Source: Ottowia testudinis
GTDB taxonomy: Bacteria > Pseudomonadota > Gammaproteobacteria > Burkholderiales > Burkholderiaceae_C
Reading direction: 5' to 3'
NCBI RefSeq assembly: GCF_017498525.1
Contig: NZ_CP071796.1
Coordinates: 3,658,001-3,722,000 of the forward strand
DNA: 64,000 bases
Of this stretch, positions 56,693 through 64,000 are shown piece after piece (the stretch's first letter is position 1; each line of letters starts with the position of its first letter). The notes beneath the pieces were generated by a model. It had not been told where the DNA came from, searched no databases, and saw only the letters and a list, made by a program, of their open reading frames with translations. The translations under genes were made by a program, and so were the position numbers.

Positions 56693-59600
56693 TCAGGCAC
56701 TGACCACCGCAATGCCCTTGAGCTGTCCCGCCTGCGGCGCGCGCGCAGGCGCTGGGTAACGCGCGGCGTCGAAGCGGTGCAACAGCTCGGCCTCGCGCAC
56801 GCGCGCCAGCACCACGTTGGCCTGCTTGACGTGGCCAAACCCGCGCATCGTCAGCGGCACGGCGGCGATGTCGGTGGCGAGCTTGATGCGCTCGGCCGTC
56901 AATTGCGGCAGCAGTTCGCGCACGCGGGTTTCGTATTGGGTGATCAGTTCGCGCTCCATGCGGCGCTCTTCGGTCTTGCCGAAAACGTCGAACACGCCGC
57001 CGCGCAGCGCCTTGCCCTTGGCCAGCCAGCGCATGGCTGGCAGCATCCAGCCGCCCAGCTCGATCTTGCGCGGCGGCTGGCCGCCCTGGGCGCGGCTGAG
57101 AACGGGCGGCGCCATGTGGAAGCTGAGCTTCAACTCCCCCTCGAACTGCTGCTCAAGCCGTGACCGGAAGGCCGGATCGGTGTAGAGGCGCGCCACTTCG
57201 TATTCGTCCTTGTACGCCATCAGCTTCAGCAGGCTGCGGGCCACGGCGCGGGTGAAGGCTTCGCTGCCGGGCGCCACCTGCTGCTCGCGCGCATGCGCCT
57301 GGCGCACCAGCGCGGCAAAGCGCTCGGCGTAAGCGGCGTTCTGGTAGGCGGTGAGTTGGCCCATGCCGTGGGTGATGAGTTCGTCCACCGACTCGACAGG
57401 CGCCGCCGCCGGCTGCACGGTGCCGCCCAGCAGCGCCGCGCAGGCGCTGGGGTCGGCGGCGGCCAGGCGGCCGAGCGAGAACGCCGCCTGGTTAACGGGC
57501 ACGGCCACGCCGTTGAGCTCGATGGCGCGCTGCATCGCCGCCAGGCTGATGGGCACTAGGCCGCGCTGCCAGGCGTAGCCCATGGCCAGCACGTTGGCGG
57601 TGACGGTGTCGCCCAGAAAATCCTCGGCCAGCGTCTGCGCGTTGAAGGTTTCCACGCGATCGTCGCCGGCGGCAAAGCGCAGCTTGGCCAGCAGGCCGTC
57701 GGTTTTCAGGCTGGCGTCGGGGTTTTTCAGCGATTCGGCCACCGGCGTTTCGTGCACGTTGGCCAGGATGCGCGTGCGGCCATGGCGCACCGTGCCCAGC
57801 GCCTCGGGCTGCGCGGCGACCACGGTGTCGCAGGCCAGCACGGCGTCGGCCTGCTGGGTGTCGATGCGCACCTGGTTCAGGCGCTCGGGCCGGTCGGCCA
57901 GGCGCACGAAGCTCATCACCGCGCCGCCCTTTTGCGCAAAGCCCATGAAGTCCAGCACGGACGCGCTCTTGCCCTCCAGGTGCGCGGCCATGGCGATGAC
58001 GGCGCCGACGGTGACGATGCCGGTGCCGCCCACGCCAGTGACCAGCAGGTCATACGGCCCCGTCCAGGCGTGGGGCGCCGGCTCGGGCAGGCCCGCCACC
58101 AGCCGCGCGAAGGCGGTCTGCCCGCTCTCGCCAATCTGGCTGCTGGACAGCGCACCGGCCTTTTTGCGCAGCCTGCCGCCGGTCACGCCGACAAAGCTGG
58201 GGCAAAAGCCCTTGGCGCACGAATAGTCCTTGTTGCACGCGGTCTGGTCGATCTTGCGCTTGCGGCCCAGCGGCGTCTCGTGCGGCAGCACGGCCACGCA
58301 GTTGCTTTGCACGCTGCAGTCTCCGCAGCCTTCGCACACGGCTTCGTTGATGAACAGGCGCTTGTCCGGATCCGCCATTTCGCCTTTTTTGCGGCGGCGG
58401 CGCTTTTCGGCGGCGCAGGTCTGCTCGTAGATCAGCACGGTGACGCCTTCGATCTCGCGCAGCTCGCGCTGCACGCGGTCCAACTCGGCGCGGTCATGGA
58501 ACTGCGTGCCGGCAGGGAACCGGCCCTGGATGCCCTCGTACTTGCCGATGTCGTCCGACAGCACCACCACCTGCTTGACGCCTTCGCTCTCCACCTGGCG
58601 CGCGATGGCATCGACGCTGATCACGCCATCGACCGGCTGCCCGCCCGTCATCGCCACGGCGTCGTTGAACAGGATCTTGTAGGTGATGCGCGCCTTGGCC
58701 GCCACCGCCTGCCGTATGGCGAGGTAGCCCGAGTGGTAATAGGTGCCATCGCCCAGGTTCTGAAACACGTGCGGCTTGCGCGTGAACATGGCGTGCGACA
58801 CCCAGTCGACGCCTTCGCCGCCCATCTGGATCAGCCCGGCCGTCTCGCGGTCCATCCAGTTGGCCATGAAGTGGCAGCCGATGCCGGCACGCGCGCTGGA
58901 GCCCTCTGGCACGACGGTGGACGTGTTGTGCGGGCAGCCGGCGCAGAAGTAAGGCAGACGCTTGACGCTGTCAGAGTCGTTGCTGAGCAACTCGGGCAAC
59001 GTGAAGTCGCGCACCAGCGCGCGGCGGTCGGCAAAGCGATCCGGAAAGTGGCGGATCAGCCAGTCCGCCGTGATCTCGATCAGGCGCGAGGGGCGCAGCT
59101 CGCCCAGCGCCGACACCAGCGGCTGGCCGTGCGCATCGCGCTTGCCCAGGATGGCGGGGCGCGCCGGCGCGTTGTAGAACAGATCGCGCAACTGGCCTTC
59201 GACCACCGCGCCTTTTTCTTCCACCACCAGAATCTCGCGCAGCCCCTGCGCGAACGCCTGCACGCGCGTGGTCTCGATCGGAAATGACAGCCCCACCTTG
59301 TACAGCCGCACGCCCGCGTCGGCCAGCATCTGGTCGCTGATGTCCAGCCGCCGCAGCACCTCCATCAAGTCGTAATGCGCCTTGCCGCAGGTGACGATGC
59401 CCACCGTGGCGTGGGGCGATTCGATGATGTGGCGGTCGATCGAGTTCACAGCCGAAAAGGCCGCTACCGCTTGCAGCTTGTGCGCAAGCCGCTCTTCAAT
59501 TTGTAGCGAAGGCAGATCGGGCCAGCGGTAATGCAACCCCTGCGCGGGCGGCGCGAAGCCGGTGGCGGCGCGCACCTCGTCCGCGCTCTGCCACGCGGCG

Positions 59601-60292
59601 GCGCGGGCGTTGATGGCGTCCAGATCGACGGTGGCGCCGCACTCCACCACTTCCGACAGCGAGGTCAAGCCCACCCAGTGGCCCGAAAAGCGCGACAGCG
59701 CCCAGCCGTAGAGGCCGAATTCCAGATGCTCGGCCACGTTGGCCGGCGCCACGACGGGCATGTGGTAGGCCTGAAACAGCTGGTCGCTCTGGTGCGGCAT
59801 CGACGAGCTGACGCAGCCGTGGTCGTCGCCCGCCACCACCAGCACGCCGCCGCGCGGCGACGAGCCGTAGGCGTTGCCGTGCTTGAGCGCATCGCCCGCG
59901 CGGTCCACGCCCGGGCCCTTGCCGTACCACATGGCGAACACGGCGTCGGCCGTCTTCTCGGGATCGCTCTCCACCCGCTGCGTGCCCAGCACCTGGGTGG
60001 CGGCCAGCTCCTCGTTGATGGCGGGCACGAAGCGCAGGCCCGCGTCCTGCCACTTCTGGCCGGCTTTCCAGATCTGCTGATCGACCATGCCCAGCGGCGA
60101 GCCGCGGTAGCCGCTGACGAAGCCGCGCGTGTCGAGCCCCGCCGCCTGATCGCGCCAGCGCTGCATCAGCGGCAGGCGCACCAAGGCCTGCGTGCCGGTC
60201 ATGAAGACCTGACCCGAGCGCGCCCACAAGTTGTCGCGCAGCTGGTAATCGGCGCGATACAGCGCTGAATCGGCGGTGGAAAGGGCGGCCAT
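56693..60292 (-). CDS. indolepyruvate ferredoxin oxidoreductase, fused type
   Basis: A 1199-residue single-chain 2-oxoacid:ferredoxin oxidoreductase converting aryl pyruvates to acyl-CoA. Domains: N-terminal POR/pyrimidine part (to about 450); TPP-binding part with GIGCHFMANWMDRETAG near 470; a [4Fe-4S] ligand set CEGCGDCSVQSNC and CNKDYSCAKGFC near 650-697; gamma domain VTGVGGTGIVTVGAV near 754; C-terminal extension. A degenerate copy of the small palindromic repeat seems built into the frame at about 59450-59515. Divergent from an Lrp gene, its likely regulator. Confidence 0.92.
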   Translation of the reverse strand: MAALSTADSALYRADYQLRDNLWARSGQVFMTGTQALVRLPLMQRWRDQAAGLDTRGFVSGYRGSPLGMVDQQIWKAGQKWQDAGLRFVPAINEELAATQVLGTQRVESDPEKTADAVFAMWYGKGPGVDRAGDALKHGNAYGSSPRGGVLVVAGDDHGCVSSSMPHQSDQLFQAYHMPVVAPANVAEHLEFGLYGWALSRFSGHWVGLTSLSEVVECGATVDLDAINARAAAWQSADEVRAATGFAPPAQGLHYRWPDLPSLQIEERLAHKLQAVAAFSAVNSIDRHIIESPHATVGIVTCGKAHYDLMEVLRRLDISDQMLADAGVRLYKVGLSFPIETTRVQAFAQGLREILVVEEKGAVVEGQLRDLFYNAPARPAILGKRDAHGQPLVSALGELRPSRLIEITADWLIRHFPDRFADRRALVRDFTLPELLSNDSDSVKRLPYFCAGCPHNTSTVVPEGSSARAGIGCHFMANWMDRETAGLIQMGGEGVDWVSHAMFTRKPHVFQNLGDGTYYHSGYLAIRQAVAAKARITYKILFNDAVAMTGGQPVDGVISVDAIARQVESEGVKQVVVLSDDIGKYEGIQGRFPAGTQFHDRAELDRVQRELREIEGVTVLIYEQTCAAEKRRRRKKGEMADPDKRLFINEAVCEGCGDCSVQSNCVAVLPHETPLGRKRKIDQTACNKDYSCAKGFCPSFVGVTGGRLRKKAGALSSSQIGESGQTAFARLVAGLPEPAPHAWTGPYDLLVTGVGGTGIVTVGAVIAMAAHLEGKSASVLDFMGFAQKGGAVMSFVRLADRPERLNQVRIDTQQADAVLACDTVVAAQPEALGTVRHGRTRILANVHETPVAESLKNPDASLKTDGLLAKLRFAAGDDRVETFNAQTLAEDFLGDTVTANVLAMGYAWQRGLVPISLAAMQRAIELNGVAVPVNQAAFSLGRLAAADPSACAALLGGTVQPAAAPVESVDELITHGMGQLTAYQNAAYAERFAALVRQAHAREQQVAPGSEAFTRAVARSLLKLMAYKDEYEVARLYTDPAFRSRLEQQFEGELKLSFHMAPPVLSRAQGGQPPRKIELGGWMLPAMRWLAKGKALRGGVFDVFGKTEERRMERELITQYETRVRELLPQLTAERIKLATDIAAVPLTMRGFGHVKQANVVLARVREAELLHRFDAARYPAPARAPQAGQLKGIAVVSA

Positions 60293-60405
60293 GGTGTCTC
60301 CGGGTGTTCGATGTGGACACCGAGCTTAGGCGCCCACGGGTGAAAATTCTTCTTATATTTGCCACCGGCAACTAGGATTCAAGAAAATATTTCCTCAAAT
60401 TAGAT

Positions 60406-60879
60406 ATGAACGAGAAAATTAACCTCGACGCCCCCAGCGTGCGCATTCTTCAGGAACTGCAGCGCGACGCCCGCCAGACGGTGCAGCAGCTCGCCGAGCG
60501 CGTGGGCCTGTCCAGCACACCCTGCTGGAAGCGCATCAAGGAGATGGAGGGCGCGGGCGTCATCCGCGGCTACAGCGCGCTGGTCGATCGCGCCAAGGTC
60601 GGGTTGAACCTGATGGTGGTGGTCGAGGCCAACCTGAGCCAGCACACCGAAGAGGCCGTGCAGCAGTTCGAGCGCGCCGTGGCCGCCACGCCGCAAATCG
60701 TGCGCTGCCTGTCCACCACCGGGCAGGCCGACTACATCCTCACCGTGGTGGTGCCGGGCATCGCCGAATACGAGCAGTTCTTGCACCGCACGCTGTTCAA
60801 GCTGCCCGGCGTGACGCACGTGCGCTCGTCCATCGTGCTGAAGGAAGTCAAGGCGGAAGTGGGCGTGCCGCTGACCTGA
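60406..60879 (+). CDS. Lrp/AsnC family regulator next to the indolepyruvate oxidoreductase
   Basis: A 157-residue regulator with N-terminal HTH (TVQQLAERVGLSSTPCWKRI) and C-terminal RAM effector domain (LMVVVEANLSQHTEEAV, GQADYILTVVVPG). Divergent from the indolepyruvate oxidoreductase gene with an A/T-rich 113-bp spacer. Lrp-type proteins sensing an amino acid often control such catabolic genes, so an aromatic amino-acid effector is likely. Convergent with glmS, 7 bp between stops. Confidence 0.92.
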   Translation: MNEKINLDAPSVRILQELQRDARQTVQQLAERVGLSSTPCWKRIKEMEGAGVIRGYSALVDRAKVGLNLMVVVEANLSQHTEEAVQQFERAVAATPQIVRCLSTTGQADYILTVVVPGIAEYEQFLHRTLFKLPGVTHVRSSIVLKEVKAEVGVPLT

Positions 60880-60886
60880 AGCCGGG

Positions 60887-62800
60887 TCACTCCACCGTCA
60901 CGCTCTTGGCCAGATTCCTGGGCTTGTCCACGTCGGTGCCGCGCGCCACGGCGGTGTGATAGGCCAGCAGCTGCAGCGGCACCACGTGCAGGATGGGCGA
61001 CAGCGGGCCGTAATGGCCGGGCATGCGGATCACGTGCAGGCCGTCGTCCGACTGGATATGCGTGTCGTCGTCGGCCAGCGCGTACAGCACGCCGCCGCGC
61101 GCGCGCACTTCCTGCATGTTGCTTTTGAGTTTTTCCAGCAGCGCGTCGTTGGGCGCCACCGTGACCACCGGCATGCTGCTGGTGACCAATGCCAGCGGGC
61201 CGTGCTTGAGTTCGCCCGCCGCATACGCCTCGGCGTGGATGTAGGTGATCTCTTTCAGCTTGAGCGCGCCCTCTTGCGCCACCGGGTAGTGCAGGCCGCG
61301 GCCGAGAAACAGCGCGTTCTCCTTGGCGGCGAACTGCTCGGCCCAGGTGATGATTTGCGGCTCCAGCGCCAGCACCGCCTGCAGCGCGCTGGGCAGGTGG
61401 CGCATGGCTTTCAGATGCTCGTGCTCTTGCTCTTCAGTCAACAGCCCGCGTGATTTGGCGAGCGCCAGCGTCAGCAAAAACAGCCCCGCCAGTTGCGTGG
61501 TGAAGGCCTTGGTGCTGGCCACGCCGATCTCGATGCCGGCGCGCGTGATGTAGGCCAGCTTGCATTCGCGCACCATGGCGCTGGTGGCGACGTTGCACAC
61601 CGTGAGCGTGTGCCGCATGCCCAGGCTTTGCGCGTGGCGCAGCGCCGACAGCGTGTCGGCGGTCTCGCCCGACTGCGTGATGGTGACCACCAGCGTGGCG
61701 GGGTCGGGCACTGATTCGCGGTAGCGGTATTCACTGGCGATCTCGACCTGGCACGGCAGCTTGGCGATGGCCTCGATCCAGTACTTGGCCACGCAGCCCG
61801 CGTAATAGCTGGTGCCGCAGGCCAGGATCAGCACCTGGCGGATCGACTGAAACGTCGGGTACGCGCCATCGCCCGGCGCGTGCTGGTTGGCGGCCTCGAA
61901 CAGCTCGGGCACGATGGCCTCGACGCCTTCCAGCGTGTCGGCGATGGCGCGCGGCTGCTCAAAAATCTCTTTTTGCATGTAATGGCGGTACGGCCCCAGC
62001 TCGGCCGCGCCGCTCATGGCCTGCACGGTGCGCACCGGGCGCTGCGCACGCTGGCCGGCGCGGTCGAAAATCCAGTGCTTGCCCAGTTGCACGTCGGCCA
62101 CGTCACCCTCTTCCAGGTAGACGATCTGGTCGGTCACGCCGGCCAGCGCCATGGCGTCGCTGGCGAGGAAGTTCTCCTTGCCATCGGCACCGATGCCCAG
62201 CACCAGCGGCGAACCCTCGCGCGCGCCGACGATGCGCTGCGGCTCGTCGCGGTGCAGCACGGCCAGCGAGTAGCTGCCGCGCAGGCGCCGCACCGCCGCC
62301 TGCACCGCGGCCAGCAGATCGCCGTCGTACAGGCTGTCGATCAAATGCACGATGACTTCTGTGTCGGTCTGGCTGGCAAAGAAATAGCCGCGCGCCAGCA
62401 GCTCGGCGCGCAGGGCCTCGTGGTTTTCGATGATGCCGTTGTGCACCAGCGTCACGCGGGCCGGCCGCGCGGCGGCTTCGCCGCCCGCCATGCCTTCAGG
62501 CACCGGGCCGCGGCTGACGTGCGGGTGCGCGTTGCCGACCGCCGGCACGCCGTGCGTGGCCCAGCGCGTGTGGGCGATGCCGGTTTGGCCGGTCAGGTGC
62601 TGGCTGTCAGCCTGCGCCGCCAGATCGGCCACGCGGGCGATGCCGCGCAGCCGTTGCAGGCGCGTGCCAGCACCCGACGGATCGGCCGCGTGCACCGCCA
62701 CGCCGCACGAGTCGTAGCCGCGGTATTCAAGCCGCTGCAGCCCCTGCACCAGGATGGGAACGATGTTGCGCGTGGAGACTGCGCCGACGATGCCGCACAT
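60887..62800 (-). CDS. glmS: glutamine-fructose-6-phosphate aminotransferase GlmS
   Basis: Makes glucosamine-6-phosphate from fructose-6-phosphate and glutamine, first step to UDP-GlcNAc. The 637-residue protein begins MCGIVGAV with the Cys2 nucleophile, then the glutaminase domain ([14 protein letters not shown]). Two SIS domains ([47 protein letters not shown]) and the conserved end [13 protein letters not shown] follow. It is somewhat longer than the usual 609 residues because of an insertion near residue 80 ([15 protein letters not shown]). An Lrp gene is divergent from it. Confidence 0.97.
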   Translation of the reverse strand: MCGIVGAVSTRNIVPILVQGLQRLEYRGYDSCGVAVHAADPSGAGTRLQRLRGIARVADLAAQADSQHLTGQTGIAHTRWATHGVPAVGNAHPHVSRGPVPEGMAGGEAAARPARVTLVHNGIIENHEALRAELLARGYFFASQTDTEVIVHLIDSLYDGDLLAAVQAAVRRLRGSYSLAVLHRDEPQRIVGAREGSPLVLGIGADGKENFLASDAMALAGVTDQIVYLEEGDVADVQLGKHWIFDRAGQRAQRPVRTVQAMSGAAELGPYRHYMQKEIFEQPRAIADTLEGVEAIVPELFEAANQHAPGDGAYPTFQSIRQVLILACGTSYYAGCVAKYWIEAIAKLPCQVEIASEYRYRESVPDPATLVVTITQSGETADTLSALRHAQSLGMRHTLTVCNVATSAMVRECKLAYITRAGIEIGVASTKAFTTQLAGLFLLTLALAKSRGLLTEEQEHEHLKAMRHLPSALQAVLALEPQIITWAEQFAAKENALFLGRGLHYPVAQEGALKLKEITYIHAEAYAAGELKHGPLALVTSSMPVVTVAPNDALLEKLKSNMQEVRARGGVLYALADDDTHIQSDDGLHVIRMPGHYGPLSPILHVVPLQLLAYHTAVARGTDVDKPRNLAKSVTVE

Positions 62801-62957
62801 GGGGAGATTTCCTTTTTTGACCAGCCGCCGCGCTGCGCGGCGAAGCGGCCATGGTACGGAAGTGGATTCAAAATTTCATCATCAAATTCAGCTTCAAAAT
62901 GAAATTTATCAAAATGTCTAAGAGGTTATGAATTTTTAAATCAAAATAAGATTTCAA

Positions 62958-63437
62958 ATGAAACCAGATAACACCGATTGGCAGCTTCTGTCCATGTTGC
63001 AGCGCGACGCGGGACAAAGCAACCAGGCGCTGGCCGAGCAGGCGCGCATCTCGCCACCCACTGCCCTGCGCCGCGTTAGGCGCCTGCACGAGGCGGGCCT
63101 GATCGAGCGCCAGGTGGCGCTGCTGGACGAAGACCGCATCGCCGCGCTGCAGGGCCATGGCCTGACCGCGCTCGTCGAGGTGACGCTGGACCGGCAAGGC
63201 GCCGAGCACCTGGACACCTTCGAGCGCCGCGCGGTGCGCGAGGACGCGGTGCGCCAGTGCTACCGCGTCGCGCCGGGGCCGGATTTCGTGCTGCTGGTGC
63301 GCGTGCCCGACATGCCGGCCTATCTGCAGCTTTCCGAGCGGCTGTTCACGCAGGATGCGAACGTGCGCAATGTGCGCTGCTTTTTTTCGACCAAGCGCGC
63401 CAAGTTCGATACGCAGGTGCCGCTGGCGCGAGGCTGA
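62958..63437 (+). CDS. Lrp/AsnC family regulator divergent from glmS
   Basis: A 159-residue regulator: HTH (NQALAEQARISPPTALRRV) and RAM domain (LTALVEVTLDRQGAEHL, GPDFVLLVRVPDMPAYLQL). The 157-bp divergent spacer with glmS is strongly A/T-rich. Control of glmS by it is possible but not established. The C-terminal RCFFSTKRAKFDTQVPL is typical of the subgroup. Confidence 0.9.
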   Translation: MKPDNTDWQLLSMLQRDAGQSNQALAEQARISPPTALRRVRRLHEAGLIERQVALLDEDRIAALQGHGLTALVEVTLDRQGAEHLDTFERRAVREDAVRQCYRVAPGPDFVLLVRVPDMPAYLQLSERLFTQDANVRNVRCFFSTKRAKFDTQVPLARG

Positions 63438-63466
63438 GGAACGGGGCGCGGCCGAACAGCCAAACA

Positions 63467-63500
63467 GCCGGACGCGAAGGACGCAAAAGAAGAAAAAAAG
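63467..63500 (+). repeat. diverged CCGGACGCAG-type repeat
   Basis: CCGGACGCGAAGGACGCAA is a diverged copy of the 54362 and 56574 repeats. Confidence 0.45.
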
Positions 63501-63599
63501 CAGCGATGTTCGGACTCCCTGGTCAGGTGCGCCGATTTTTTGCGCCGCCCGCAACATGGCGTGGGCAGCTCCGATACCGCGAATCCATGCAAAACAGCC

Positions 63600-63640
63600 G
63601 CTAGCGCTTGCCAGACAAGCGCAAGCAGCTATCGAATCAT
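63600..63640 (+). repeat. dispersed small palindrome, TAGCTG..GCGCTTG family
   Basis: GCTAGCGCTTGCCAGACAAG followed by CGCAAGCAGCTAT; well-preserved copy between the Lrp gene and the convergent DSD1-family gene. Confidence 0.7.
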
Positions 63641-63657
63641 GAGCATACGGCACCCAC

Positions 63658-64000
63658 TCACCACACCCCGCGCGCCTCCACCGTCACCACGGCCTCGACA
63701 CGGCCTGCGGCCAGGCCGCCACGCACGGCCACCAGCACTTCGTGCAAGTTCACCGTGGGATCGCAGTGCCCCGGAATGAGCCACACGGTTTCGCCCAGTT
63801 CGGGCAAGGGCGATAACGCGCCGCCGTAGTCGAGCGGCTTCAGCACGCCGTGTTCGTCGCCGCCGTTGGCAAACGCCAGCCGCGCCTGACCAGGCAAGGT
63901 GTGCACGGCGGGCAGGCCGCTGTCGATGGCGTGGCTCTTGTGCCCCGCGTCGCACACGGCGTGTTGTTCGCTCACGCTGATGACTTGCGTCTTGACGAAC
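63658..64000 (-). CDS. DSD1 family PLP-dependent enzyme (D-serine dehydratase / D-threonine aldolase-like), C-terminal part
   Basis: The last ~114 residues of a gene whose start is beyond the right edge. The metal-binding D-serine-dehydratase-like C-terminal domain is clear: VISVSEQHAVCDAGHKSHAI, ANGGDEHG, and LIPGHCDPTVNLHE with His and Cys zinc ligands. The family degrades D-amino acids, with an alanine-racemase-like N-domain binding PLP, not visible here. Confidence 0.88.
   Translation of the reverse strand, partial: FVKTQVISVSEQHAVCDAGHKSHAIDSGLPAVHTLPGQARLAFANGGDEHGVLKPLDYGGALSPLPELGETVWLIPGHCDPTVNLHEVLVAVRGGLAAGRVEAVVTVEARGVW

Overview
The window is a high-GC chromosomal segment of a betaproteobacterium, most likely a Comamonadaceae member of Burkholderiales. 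The 16S/23S sequences, the Ala/Ile tRNA spacer, the gene repertoire and the dispersed small palindromes carrying TAGCTGCT..GCGCTTG all point that way. Species cannot be named from sequence alone.

Layout. 1-4000: the 5' part of an rrn operon on the minus strand (23S partial, tRNA-Ala, tRNA-Ile, 16S) with three tandem promoters. 4061-15900: housekeeping genes (uup, glmU, cca) and a tetR-hlyD-ABC-ABC efflux operon beside an FNR-like and a second TetR regulator. 14707-19855: an FAD oxidoreductase, an aldehyde dehydrogenase, an ABC solute-binding protein and a divergent LysR, together a probable amino-acid catabolic unit. 21234-27830: an accessory island. It holds an HTH regulator, two small ORFs, an array of about 16 tRNA genes of unusual or damaged structure, an HNH nuclease, a slipin (SPFH) protein, a zincin-like protein and a 58-residue C-terminal remnant of the RNA ligase RtcB. 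I read this as a decaying RNA-repair locus. Two of its tRNA genes are split in the anticodon arm by palindromic elements of about 160 bp. 27961-42646: mostly core genes (GST, NDUFA9-like, lytic transglycosylase, 5-FCL, PPK2, RidA, methyltransferase, LysR, maeB, two yceI, cytochrome b561) separated by intergenic repeats. These include a 142-bp tandem array and a 272-bp nested inverted-repeat element. 42942-51143: a 2519-residue BapA-like adhesin with 13 apparently identical 315-bp repeats, plus a lipoprotein. 51645-64000: a PatZ-like acetyltransferase, an MltB-type transglycosylase, indolepyruvate ferredoxin oxidoreductase and glmS, the last two each next to a divergent or neighbouring Lrp regulator, and a partial DSD1-family enzyme.

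Cell-wall functions recur (glmU, glmS, two lytic transglycosylases). The most unusual part is the 22.3-27.8 kb island and the related palindromic elements that recur at about 11.7, 23.0, 23.6, 34.8 and 41.2 kb.
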